Positions 48,030-55,944 of a DNA stretch of 64,000 nucleotides are shown piece by piece; the stretch's first letter is position 1, and each line of letters begins with the position of its first letter. This DNA comes from a virus. The DNA is taken from IMG/VR virus record IMGVR_UViG_3300047472_000237, positions 18,788 through 82,787 of that record; one strand, written 5' to 3'. The notes under the pieces are model-generated. The model did not search any database. It had not been told where the DNA came from and was given only the letters and a program-made list of their open reading frames with translations. The position numbers were made by a program, and so were the translations under genes.

Positions 48030-48878
48030 ATGATTCCAGGTGTCACCATTTCAGGCGGCGGCTCTCCCGGCCGTCGTGGACCACAAGGCCCGTCCGGCGC
48101 ACCCGGCCGACAGGGTGACGATGGCACCAGCTTTCGCTGGCGTGGCCCCTGGCAGCGCGACGTCTTCTACACGCCGGGCGACGCTGTCAGCCACTTCGGC
48201 AACTCCTACATCTGCACGAAACAGAACGAAGATGTCAAACCCACGACGCGAAACTATTGGGACGTTCTTGCGAGTCAGGGCGCACTCGGCCCTCGTGGCC
48301 CTGGCGGTGGCGGTGGCGGTACGCCAGGGCCTACAGGCCCTGCCGGCCCGACTGGACCAGCGGGATCTCCCGGCACAGACGGCGTCCCTGGTCTGATCTG
48401 GCGTGAGGCCTGGAACTCCGGGACTGAATATGGACAAGACGACGCGGTCAGCCGCAACGGTCGCAGCTACATCGCCCTCGCCACAACGACCGGAGAAGAC
48501 CCGGAGCTCTTCCCGGCCAAGTGGGACTTGCTCGCCGACAAGGGTGCCGACGGTGCTGACGGTACTGACGGTGTCGATGGTGCTCCGGGTGCCGACGGCG
48601 CTGATGGCGTCGATGGTGCTGACGGTTCTCCTGGTGCCGCTGGTGCTCCGGGTATGGTCTGGAAGGGCGAATGGGACAGCGGTGCGACGTACGTGACGAC
48701 TGATGTCGTGCAGTACCTTGGCACCAGCTACATCGCTCTCAGCGGCAACACGAACGTCGAGCCGGGTACAGACGGCGGCGTCACGTGGGATGTCGTGGCG
48801 GCAGCGGGCAGCGGCGGCGGGGGCGGCGGTGGGTTCACCCATCCGCAGATCATGAGCAGGATTTCGATCGGAGTCTGA
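48030..48878 (+). CDS. Collagen-like tail fibre protein with carbohydrate-binding repeats
   Basis: The 282-residue protein has Gly-X-Y collagen-like stretches (about 10-32, 90-125 and 185-215) that separate three copies of a ~50-residue module: 'FRWRGPWQRDVFYTPGDAVSHFGNSYIC', 'LIWREAWNSGTEYGQDDAVSRNGRSYIAL', and 'MVWKGEWDSGATYVTTDVVQYLGTSYIAL'. These resemble chitin-binding type-3 modules that bind sugars. It ends in a glycine run before 'FTHPQIMSRISIGV'. It is likely a trimeric fibre for host binding. ATG at 48030 has GAGG five bases upstream. Confidence 0.78.
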   Translation: MIPGVTISGGGSPGRRGPQGPSGAPGRQGDDGTSFRWRGPWQRDVFYTPGDAVSHFGNSYICTKQNEDVKPTTRNYWDVLASQGALGPRGPGGGGGGTPGPTGPAGPTGPAGSPGTDGVPGLIWREAWNSGTEYGQDDAVSRNGRSYIALATTTGEDPELFPAKWDLLADKGADGADGTDGVDGAPGADGADGVDGADGSPGAAGAPGMVWKGEWDSGATYVTTDVVQYLGTSYIALSGNTNVEPGTDGGVTWDVVAAAGSGGGGGGGFTHPQIMSRISIGV

Positions 48879-48883
48879 CAACT

Positions 48884-51800
48884 ATGTTCTTCCTTGACAC
48901 AACCAGCAAGTCGCTCGAGCTCGTCCTGGGCGGAGCGAAGACCACCAACCATCTGACGTGGACGACCTCCTGGGCCGACCACACGAGCACGGCGTTCAGC
49001 CTGGCCTCGGACGACGGCGTGTCGAACGACACCACGGCGGTCACCATCGTTCCCGCGCCGAGCGGCTCGAACAAGCGACAGGTGAAGTACGTCAACATCC
49101 ACAACACCGACACGGTCGATGCCGACGTCATCATCCAGATGAACACGGGCACCGTCCGCAAGATGATCTCGGTGACGCTCGCCAAGCTGGAGTCCCTCGT
49201 CTACGACGAGCACAACGGCTGGCAGGTCATGCTGGAGGACGGCGGCGTCAAGATCCTCGGCCCCAAGGGTGACAAGGGCGACACCGGCGAACAGGGCGAG
49301 CAAGGGGAGCAGGGCGAACAGGGCATCCAAGGCATCCAGGGCGTGGCCGGCGACGACGGGGCCGACGGCGCGGATGGTGCTGACGGGGCCACGGGGGCAA
49401 CCGGAGCGGACGGCGACGACGGGGCGGATGGTGCCGACGGCATCAGCTTCATCTGGCGTGGGGCGTACAACGGTGCGACCGCGTACGTCGCCAACGATGC
49501 GGTGAGCTACCTGGGCTCGTCCTACATCGCCATTGCCTCGACGACAGGCAACCTCCCGACCGACGCGACCAAGTGGGAGCTCATGGCCCAGAAGGGCGAC
49601 ACCGGGGCCACCGGCGCGACTGGGGCAACTGGTGCTGCGGGAGCCGACGGCGCTGATGGTGTCGACGGGGATGACGGGGCGACGGGTGCCACCGGAGCGA
49701 CTGGATCCACGGGGGCCACGGGTGCGGCCGGCCGCAACGCGGGCCTTCGCTACCTCTACTCGACGGACACGGCGAACACCGACCCGACCAGCGGCAAGGT
49801 CAAGTTCAATACGACGACCCTCTCGGCGGCGGTCACCCTCCGCATCAGCGAAACGGACAACGACGCGAACAACGTGGCGTCCTTCCTCGCCACTTGGGAC
49901 GACGGCACGAGCACCATCAAGGGCACCGTCGTCATGACCAAGACGGCTGACCCGGCCGTGCTCGCGGCGTTCGACATCAGCGGCACGCTGACGGACAGCG
50001 GCACGTGGGACGCCTTCACGGTGGTCAACACGCTCTCCGCCGGCAGCTTTGCGAACAACGACCCGGTCGAGCTCAAGTTCACCGCCAAGGGCGACAAGGG
50101 CGATACGGGTGCGACCGGGTCGACTGGCTCGACGGGCACCACGGGAACGGCGGGCACCAACGGAACGAACGGCATCAGCGTCGGCAACAAGTTCACCTAC
50201 AGCACGACCACGACCGCGTCCGACCCCGGCGCGGGCCTCTTCCGCCTGAACAACGCGACGCCGGCCTCGGCCACCGCGATCTACATCAGCGAAACCGACG
50301 CCGACGCGGCGGGCATCGGTGCGTTGCTTGCCACCTTCGACGACTCGACCAGCACCGTCAAGGGCCAGCTGACCATCCGCAAGGACGCCGACAGTTCGAG
50401 CTTCCGCGTGTACGCCGTCTCCGGCACGCTCACCGACAACGGCAGTTGGGACACGCTCACCATCGCTCACGTCGCGGGCAACGGCACCTGGGCCAACAAC
50501 GACGTCATGCGGGTCACCTTCGACCGCACGGGCGACAAGGGTGACACCGGCGCAACGGGCACCACGGGAACGACCGGCACGGCGGGCACCAACGGCACCG
50601 ACGGCGTGAGCAACGGCTTCCAGTACGTCTACAGCACCACCACGACCGCCAGCGACCCAGGCTCTGGCATCTTCCGACTGAACAACGCCACCGTCGCCTC
50701 GGCCACCGCGCTGTACATCAGCGAGACGGACAACCTCGCCAACGCCATCGCGGCTGAGATCGCGACGTGGGACGACTCGACCTCGACGATCAAGATGCGG
50801 TTGAAGATCGTCAAGAAGTCGACCCCGGCGACCTTCGCGGAGTTCAACGTCACGGGCACCCTGACCGACAACGGCACGTGGGATACCATGACGGTGGCCT
50901 ACGTGACCGGCGCTGGCACCTTCTCCAACAGCGACGTGGTCCTGATTCAGCCCAGCAGGGTCGGCGACAAGGGCGACACAGGCACGACGGGCACCACGGG
51001 CACGACTGGCACGCCGGGAACGAACGGCACCAACGGTCTCGACGAGGGATACCTCTACGCCTACAACAGCACCACGACCGCGAGCGACCCCGGCTCAGGC
51101 ACCTTCCGCCTGAACAACGCCACGCTCGGATCCGCGACGGCGCTGTACATCAGCGAGACCGACGGGGACGGCGTCACGCTGACGAGTCTGCTCGCCGCGT
51201 TCGACGACTCGACCTCGACCAACAAGGGATACATCACCTTCCGCAAGGTCGGCACGTCGGCCAACTATCGCACGTATGCGATCACCGGCACGCTGACCGA
51301 CAGCGGCACCTGGAACACGTTCACCCTGACCCACGTGGCGGGTGCTGGCACGTGGACGACCGGCGATACGTTCCGCCTGACCTACGCTCGCACGGGCGAC
51401 AAGGGCGACACGGGTGCCACCGGCGCAGACGGGGCCGCTGGTGCCACGGGCTCGACCGGCTCGACTGGCTCGGCGGGTGCCAACGGCATCGACGCGGGCG
51501 TCCCCTTCCAGTACAGCACCACCACGACCGCGAGCGACCCCGGCGCGGGGTTCCTCCGGTTCAACAACGCGACCCTGTCCTCGGCCACCACGCTGTACAT
51601 CAGCGAGACCGCCTCGAGCAGCATCGGCATTGCCAACTGGCTCGCCAACTGGGGCCGGGCGAACAGCCAGCTGATCCGTGGGTTCATCCACGTGTACAGC
51701 AAGGTGTCGCCGACCACGTTTGCGATCTTCAGCCTCCGCTCGGCTCCGACCGACAACGGCACCTGGAACACGTTCACGGTCGCCCCGATCATGACGAACG

Positions 51801-52507
51801 GCACCTTGGGCAACAACGACGCGGTCAGCATCGTCTACGAAAGCAGCGGTGCAGAAGTCGACAACGACAGCCTTCAGGTCAACGGCAGCGGTCTGCTCGA
51901 GATGCACAAGGCGCGGAACTCTTCCGGTGATCCTGGCAGCGTGGGCGACGGGGAGCTCTGGACGGACACGGCCGGCGGCAACCGCGTGCGTGCCCGTTCG
52001 GGCGGCACCAGTTCGTCCTGGTGTGGCGTGGCCAGCGTCACGAGCTCCAGCGTCAGCGTCTCGAACACGACGTCAGAAACTCAGTTCACGAACTCTGTCC
52101 TGAACGTGACGGCGGCTTCGCTCGCCAGCGAGCGGACATACGAAGTGGTCGCGTGGGGGCGGTATCAGTCGACGGCCACACCCAACCTCCAGTTCCGTAT
52201 CAAGATCAACGGTGCAGCGGGCACGACCTTGTCCGGTTCCGGCAACTTCGCGGTGATCACGAATGCCAACACGCGCGTGTGGTTCACCCGTGCCATCATC
52301 ACCTTCTGGGGCAGCGGCTCAAGCGTTACGGCTTCCACGTTCCAGGACTCGTCGGTCGACAACTCCGTCGACTCGGCTCGTCACGATCTCACGACTGGTA
52401 TCAACCTCTCGAGCAACTTCACCATGGGCGTCACGGCCACCTGGTCGGCCGCGTCCTCCTCGAACGTCGCAACCTGCAACGGCTGCGTCTGGAAGGCAAT
52501 GAACTAA
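48884..52507 (+). CDS. Large repetitive tail fibre protein
   Basis: The 1207-residue protein starts with a short attachment domain (about 1-120), then collagen-like triplets and a sugar-binding-type module ('FIWRGAYNGATAYVANDAVSYLGSSYIAI'), then five tandem ~144-residue units, each with 'YSTTTTASDPG', 'ATALYISETD' and 'GTLTDNGTWDT' plus a collagen-like linker ('GDKGDTGATG'). A distinct C-terminal head domain (about 1000-1207) follows. This is a host-recognition fibre; the repeats set its length. ATG at 48884 follows the previous gene by five bases. Confidence 0.8.
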   Translation: MFFLDTTSKSLELVLGGAKTTNHLTWTTSWADHTSTAFSLASDDGVSNDTTAVTIVPAPSGSNKRQVKYVNIHNTDTVDADVIIQMNTGTVRKMISVTLAKLESLVYDEHNGWQVMLEDGGVKILGPKGDKGDTGEQGEQGEQGEQGIQGIQGVAGDDGADGADGADGATGATGADGDDGADGADGISFIWRGAYNGATAYVANDAVSYLGSSYIAIASTTGNLPTDATKWELMAQKGDTGATGATGATGAAGADGADGVDGDDGATGATGATGSTGATGAAGRNAGLRYLYSTDTANTDPTSGKVKFNTTTLSAAVTLRISETDNDANNVASFLATWDDGTSTIKGTVVMTKTADPAVLAAFDISGTLTDSGTWDAFTVVNTLSAGSFANNDPVELKFTAKGDKGDTGATGSTGSTGTTGTAGTNGTNGISVGNKFTYSTTTTASDPGAGLFRLNNATPASATAIYISETDADAAGIGALLATFDDSTSTVKGQLTIRKDADSSSFRVYAVSGTLTDNGSWDTLTIAHVAGNGTWANNDVMRVTFDRTGDKGDTGATGTTGTTGTAGTNGTDGVSNGFQYVYSTTTTASDPGSGIFRLNNATVASATALYISETDNLANAIAAEIATWDDSTSTIKMRLKIVKKSTPATFAEFNVTGTLTDNGTWDTMTVAYVTGAGTFSNSDVVLIQPSRVGDKGDTGTTGTTGTTGTPGTNGTNGLDEGYLYAYNSTTTASDPGSGTFRLNNATLGSATALYISETDGDGVTLTSLLAAFDDSTSTNKGYITFRKVGTSANYRTYAITGTLTDSGTWNTFTLTHVAGAGTWTTGDTFRLTYARTGDKGDTGATGADGAAGATGSTGSTGSAGANGIDAGVPFQYSTTTTASDPGAGFLRFNNATLSSATTLYISETASSSIGIANWLANWGRANSQLIRGFIHVYSKVSPTTFAIFSLRSAPTDNGTWNTFTVAPIMTNGTLGNNDAVSIVYESSGAEVDNDSLQVNGSGLLEMHKARNSSGDPGSVGDGELWTDTAGGNRVRARSGGTSSSWCGVASVTSSSVSVSNTTSETQFTNSVLNVTAASLASERTYEVVAWGRYQSTATPNLQFRIKINGAAGTTLSGSGNFAVITNANTRVWFTRAIITFWGSGSSVTASTFQDSSVDNSVDSARHDLTTGINLSSNFTMGVTATWSAASSSNVATCNGCVWKAMN
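49742..51860 (+). repeat. Five tandem coding repeats of about 432-450 bp
   Basis: Repeat units start near 49742, 50183, 50615, 51047 and 51497. The middle ones are exactly 432 bp apart. Each encodes a ~100-residue beta module and, except the last, a collagen-like linker. Identity is high in the linkers and in the 'TTTTASDPG' start, lower elsewhere, so they are diverged duplications. Confidence 0.8.
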
Positions 52508-52833
52508 TGAGCCTGCCCTACATCGCATCATCCGGCGACTCCGCTGTCGAGACTGCCGACAACGAGTGGACCGATGTCCTCGAGATCCCCGGCACGGCCG
52601 TGGTCAACTGGATCACCCTCATCAACGAGGGCGATTGGAGCGGCTACTGGCGTCTCACGGACGGCGACGGCGCGACCACCGCCACGCGGCTGGTCGCCGG
52701 CGCGGGCGAGCCAGGCGGACGCCGGTCGGTCATCAACATCCCCTGCCCTGGGCTCAGCGGCGCTCGGCTCCAGGTCAAGAAGGCCCTGATGGGCGACCAC
52801 CTGACGGGCATCTACGCCTTCGGCATGAAATGA
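52507..52833 (+). CDS. Hypothetical protein of tail-fibre operon
   Basis: The 108-residue protein overlaps the fibre gene stop (TAATG) and the next gene. It is beta-rich with 'NEWTDVLEIPGTAVVNWITLINEGDWSGYWRL' and 'RSVINIPCPGLSGARLQVKKAL'. Its place suggests a small tail-fibre partner or fibre-assembly protein. I do not recognise the family. Confidence 0.55.
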   Translation: MSLPYIASSGDSAVETADNEWTDVLEIPGTAVVNWITLINEGDWSGYWRLTDGDGATTATRLVAGAGEPGGRRSVINIPCPGLSGARLQVKKALMGDHLTGIYAFGMK

Positions 52834-52985
52834 AGAAACGACTCCTCATCCTCGCACTCGCAGCCGGCCTGCTGGTCGGCTGCGAGTCCATGAAGGTGCG
52901 GCCGTACATCCGCAACTCGGACGAGCTCCTCGAGCCGACGTGGCGGGACTACTACATCGGTCTCGAGGCATCAGGCCAGTTTTGA
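52830..52985 (+). CDS. Small lipoprotein
   Basis: A 51-residue protein with a classic lipoprotein signal ('KKRLLILALAAGLLVGC', lipobox LVGC) and a mature part of only ~35 residues. It overlaps the preceding gene (ATGA). Such tiny lipoproteins in phages can be outer-membrane o-spanin subunits or receptor-blocking proteins; no partner i-spanin is obvious beside it. Confidence 0.65.
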   Translation: MKKRLLILALAAGLLVGCESMKVRPYIRNSDELLEPTWRDYYIGLEASGQF

Positions 52986-53024
52986 GAGAAGGGCCTATAG
53001 GATCCAGCATCCATCAGGAGGGGG

Positions 53025-53426
53025 TCACCTCTGGAGCCGACCACGCAGCGCCTGAACCATGGCCTGGTGGCCGAGGCGGGCGAGTGTGCGAGGCCCAGGA
53101 AGTTGCGACAGCTTCGCCGAGAACTTGACTGGCGGCTTCGGAGGAAGGGCCGCCAACTCCCCACGCACGCGGAACAAGAGTTCCGCATAGTCTTCCTCCT
53201 CGTCCCGCAAATCTTGGACCATAGACGAGAGCCGGCGCGGTGCACGGCCTTCGTGGCCGCACAGGTCACGGACATAGCACCGAAGGTCAGCGTGTGCCCG
53301 CTTCAGGGCCTTCGCCATCAATTCAAGCTCAGCGCGGCTCAGGTTCATCGGGATAATCTCTCGCTCGTCCCCGGTCCCCGATTCATCAAGATTCACGCCG
53401 CTGTCAGAAGGTTCACGCGTATTCAT
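53025..53426 (-). CDS. Minus-strand helical protein beside the integrase, regulator or RDF candidate
   Basis: The only convincing minus-strand gene of the window encodes 133 residues, mostly helical: 'NLSRAELELMAKALKRAHADLRCYVRDLCGHEG', 'VQDLRDEEEDYAELLFRVRGELAAL', then a Pro/Lys/Leu-rich basic tail ending 'QALRGRLQR'. An inner ATG (residue 27, at 53348) is an alternative start. Codon use fits the phage. It is convergent with the tail-fibre operon and divergent from the integrase. The tandem 10-bp repeats covering its 5' end suggest DNA-binding control here; the fold is not recognised. Confidence 0.6.
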   Translation of the reverse strand: MNTREPSDSGVNLDESGTGDEREIIPMNLSRAELELMAKALKRAHADLRCYVRDLCGHEGRAPRRLSSMVQDLRDEEEDYAELLFRVRGELAALPPKPPVKFSAKLSQLPGPRTLARLGHQAMVQALRGRLQR

Positions 53427-53450
53427 TAGGATTCATCCGTGATTCACGAG
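53381..53450. repeat. Helically phased 10-bp tandem repeats
   Basis: Seven consecutive 10-bp units start at 53381 and run to 53450. Five match ATTCA or GTTCA followed by C/T near the start of the unit (53381, 53391, 53411, 53421, 53431), one is shifted by one base (53442), and the third is degenerate. All face the same side of the helix. They overlap the start codon of the minus-strand gene and lie 230 bases before the integrase. Confidence 0.7.
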
Positions 53451-53646
53451 GTCAGCGACGTTCCCCGGAGGGCAGCCGCCGGCACCCCGCCGGCATCATA
53501 CTGCTCCACCGTTCACCGCTGTGCCACTCGTTCGGGTAGGTCCACCATGACCAGACGTTGAAGGTCCAAGTCCTTCACCGCCCCGGCGAGTAGCACCTAG
53601 AGTCTCTTCCCGCCGCCGGTGAGGTACAAGGACAGAAGATATTTGG
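53451..53646. other. Intergenic region before integrase, possible attachment site
   Basis: This ~200-base stretch has no convincing gene. It contains GCCGGC palindromes around 53470-53495 and an imperfect inverted pair (GTCCTTCACCG near 53570 and CGGTGAGGTACAAGGAC near 53618). Its position between the phased repeats and the integrase makes it the likeliest place for a phage attachment core, but no core can be defined without the host junctions. Confidence 0.35.
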
Positions 53647-53675
53647 TTGCTTTGTCCCATCCCCGCTGCATGATA
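53647..53675 (+). promoter_or_regulatory. Integrase promoter TTGCTT-N17-ATGATA, leaderless
   Basis: The -10 box ends five bases before the integrase ATG at 53681, so the mRNA should begin at the start codon. The same pair of hexamers occurs at 25227 with an 18-bp spacer. Confidence 0.7.
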
Positions 53676-53680
53676 CGGGC

Positions 53681-54547
53681 ATGTCGCAACGCAACCTTAT
53701 GGACGGCTTCATCAGCCACCTGTGCTCCGAACGCCGCCTGGCGGACGAGACCGTGGAAGCGTACCGGCGCGACGTCCACGCGGCCAACACCTACCTGAAG
53801 ACGCTCGGCGTCGAGCTCGCCACGGCTACCCTGGAGCACATCCAGACGTACGTGCGAAGCCGCTCGCAGATGGGCCACTCGGCCGCTACGGTCGCCCGCA
53901 ACATCGCGGCCATCCGCTGCTTCCTGATGTACCAGACCGCCCTGGGCCAAGACCGCACGGCGGTGGCTGAGGCGATGGAACGGCCCAAGGGCGAGCAGCG
54001 GCTTCCGACGATCATCAGTGAGGCCCAGGCGGCGGCCATGATGGACGTGCCCCTCGGCGCTCCTCTGGCCCTCCGGGACAAGGCGATGCTCGAACTGTTG
54101 TACGGCTGCGGCCTTCGTGCAAGCGAGCTTGTGGGCGTGCGGATCGACGCCCTCGACCTGGCGGCTGGCACCCTGCGGGTCATCGGCAAGGGTGACCGCG
54201 AGCGCGAGCTCCCGCTCAATGCTACGGCCGCTCGAGCCGTCGCCGCGTACCTGGAGGCCCGCCCGCCCTCAAAGCACCCGACGCTCTTCCTGAGCTACCG
54301 GGGCGAGCCTCTGGACCGCATCGCGCTGTGGCACATCGTAGGCCGCCACGCCGAACGGGCCGGCATCTGCAAGCACGTGCACCCGCACGTCCTGCGACAC
54401 GCCTTCGCCAGCCACATGCTCAGCGGCGGGGCCGACCTTCGCGTCATCCAGGAGATGCTCGGCCACGCCGATGTCACCACGACGCAAGGGTACGTCCACG
54501 TGGATATTAAACGCCTGAAAGGTGTGCACGCCCTACTCGGACGGTGA
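53681..54547 (+). CDS. Tyrosine recombinase, XerD-like integrase
   Basis: The 288-residue protein has the N-terminal core-binding SAM-like domain ('FISHLCSERRLADETVEAYRRDV') and the catalytic residues Arg146 ('GLRASELVG'), a Lys in 'VIGKGDRERELPL', His236 and Arg239 ('HVLRHAF'), His262 ('GHADVTTTQGY') and nucleophile Tyr271. Its size and sequence are nearer to XerC/XerD than to lambda integrase, and it has no arm-binding domain. It may integrate the phage or resolve genome multimers. It is probably leaderless. Confidence 0.9.
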   Translation: MSQRNLMDGFISHLCSERRLADETVEAYRRDVHAANTYLKTLGVELATATLEHIQTYVRSRSQMGHSAATVARNIAAIRCFLMYQTALGQDRTAVAEAMERPKGEQRLPTIISEAQAAAMMDVPLGAPLALRDKAMLELLYGCGLRASELVGVRIDALDLAAGTLRVIGKGDRERELPLNATAARAVAAYLEARPPSKHPTLFLSYRGEPLDRIALWHIVGRHAERAGICKHVHPHVLRHAFASHMLSGGADLRVIQEMLGHADVTTTQGYVHVDIKRLKGVHALLGR

Positions 54548-54556
54548 GCTTTCGGC

Positions 54557-54562
54557 TACAAT
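54557..54562 (+). promoter_or_regulatory. TACAAT -10 box within a hairpin
   Basis: TACAAT lies at the tip of a small imperfect hairpin (TTCGGCTA with TAGCCGGAA) just after the integrase stop. No good -35 box is present. An AGGAG site seven bases before the ATG at 54602 follows. Confidence 0.4.
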
Positions 54563-54601
54563 AGCCGGAAGAATCCTTCACCCCTTGTCAGGAGAATGCA
54601 C

Positions 54602-55852
54602 ATGTCGGAGTATTCAGGCAAGCTCAACGACGGGCGGGCGTTTACCGCCACCGTCACGAGCAGCAGTGTCGTCGTTCTGGTCGCTGGCGAACAGGTGTGG
54701 CCTGTCGTCGCGCCGCCACCGCCCCCGCCGCCGGCCAACCCGGTCGCCGGCTACACGAAGGTCGCCCGCGAGGGCCAGACCTACGACCTCGGCAACAAGA
54801 TCGCCGACGTCGCGTACGGCTCCGGCACCAAGTTCGCCTTCAAGTCGGGCGTCAAGGGCGTCGTCGCCTTCAACAACGCCACCTTCGGTGATCCGATTGT
54901 CAACACCGTCAAGGACGGGTATGTCAAGGTCACGGGCGAAGTACCGACGACCCCGCCGCCACCGCCGCCCCCGCCGCCGACGAAGCGGAAGAACGGCGGC
55001 ATCAGCGACGCCAGCACGCCGGCCGTCCACGTGCCGTTCTGGAAGGAGATCGGCCTCAACAGCATCCGCATCTGGGTGGGCCTGTGGGACACCGGCGACG
55101 TCGACGAGAACAAGCTGCGGACGATCAATTCGTACTTCGGCATCGACGGCGGCGCGGTCACGCCTCGCATCGTGCTGACGCCGCCCTATCAGGGCACGAA
55201 GATCCCGCCGCACCCGGCCCTCGCCATCGAGAAGATCAAGCGGACGCTGGACAAGCGTGTGCAGATCAACCTCATCAACGAGCCGAACTGGTCGAACTAC
55301 TGGCCGGGGAACAACTGGATGCAGGCGTTCGAGTGGGCCCACAAAGTGGCCGGCGAGCTCCGAGCGGCCGGCTTCAAGGTCGGCACGCCCTCGTTCACCG
55401 GCTGGGAGGACAGCTGGGAAGGCTGGTTCGACCAGATCATCGCGAAGGGGTGGCACACGAACTACGACGTTGTCGTCGGCCACAACTACCCGAACGTCAA
55501 CCCGGACAAGGACTTCAACGGCTTCGTCAGCCGGTTCGACAAGACGAACGCGAACGCCCGCCGCATCGCGGACAAGCTGGAGAAGCTGCTCGGCCGGCCG
55601 ATCGGCGTCGACATCGACGAGTGGGGCCTTGGCAAGAACATCAGCGACGACACCTTCCTGAAGATCATGCCGACCCTCCAGGCGTCGCTGAACAAGTACA
55701 CGACCGACTCCGCGTACTTCATCGTCAGCCGGTCGGGCAGCGCGGCGGCTCCGAAGGATCCACACGACCTGTTCAACTGGGCCATCGACTTCAAGAGCGG
55801 CGAGCGGCGGCAGAAGGTTGTGGACGGCTTCAAGGCCGCCGCAAAGGTCTGA
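54602..55852 (+). CDS. Glycoside hydrolase with poly-proline linkers
   Basis: The 416-residue protein has two poly-proline linkers (about 40-47 and 117-128) around a small beta module, then a TIM-barrel glycosidase from about 130. Catalytic residues of clan GH-A type are visible: acid/base Glu227 in 'INEPNWSNYW' and nucleophile Glu340 in 'DIDEWGLGK'. There is no signal peptide, so it may be virion-attached or released at lysis to cut host envelope polysaccharide or peptidoglycan. ATG at 54602 is chosen since AGGAG is seven bases upstream. Confidence 0.75.
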   Translation: MSEYSGKLNDGRAFTATVTSSSVVVLVAGEQVWPVVAPPPPPPPANPVAGYTKVAREGQTYDLGNKIADVAYGSGTKFAFKSGVKGVVAFNNATFGDPIVNTVKDGYVKVTGEVPTTPPPPPPPPPTKRKNGGISDASTPAVHVPFWKEIGLNSIRIWVGLWDTGDVDENKLRTINSYFGIDGGAVTPRIVLTPPYQGTKIPPHPALAIEKIKRTLDKRVQINLINEPNWSNYWPGNNWMQAFEWAHKVAGELRAAGFKVGTPSFTGWEDSWEGWFDQIIAKGWHTNYDVVVGHNYPNVNPDKDFNGFVSRFDKTNANARRIADKLEKLLGRPIGVDIDEWGLGKNISDDTFLKIMPTLQASLNKYTTDSAYFIVSRSGSAAAPKDPHDLFNWAIDFKSGERRQKVVDGFKAAAKV

Positions 55853-55878
55853 CCTCACTGACTCCAACCTGAACCGAA

Positions 55879-55907
55879 CGGCCCGACGGGATATTCCCGT
55901 CGGGCCG
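55879..55907 (+). terminator. Intrinsic terminator after glycoside hydrolase gene
   Basis: A 13-bp perfect stem (CGGCCCGACGGGA and complement) with a 3-nt loop ends one base before the -35 box of the ligase promoter. No U tract follows, so the hairpin may act with other signals. Confidence 0.7.
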
Positions 55908-55908
55908 C

Positions 55909-55936
55909 TTGCGTCCTGGGCCGACACAGGTATGGT
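55909..55936 (+). promoter_or_regulatory. Promoter TTGCGT-N16-TATGGT, leaderless
   Basis: The promoter starts directly after the terminator hairpin, and the -10 box ends eight bases before the ligase ATG at 55945. Confidence 0.6.
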
Positions 55937-55944
55937 TGCGGTCT

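Noticed and set aside
48030-51860. Short repeats in the fibre genes as a CRISPR array
   Set aside because: The repeats are coding Gly-X-Y triplets in continuous frames, with no constant spacer length and no cas genes nearby.
53067-53429. A 120-codon + strand frame opposite the minus-strand gene
   Set aside because: Its translation is Arg/Gln/His-rich without pattern, it lacks a ribosome-binding site or promoter, and the minus-strand frame has a much more plausible helical protein.
53451-53646. A defined attP core
   Set aside because: Several palindromic fragments exist, but without a bacterial junction sequence or a tRNA-gene match no core can be named.
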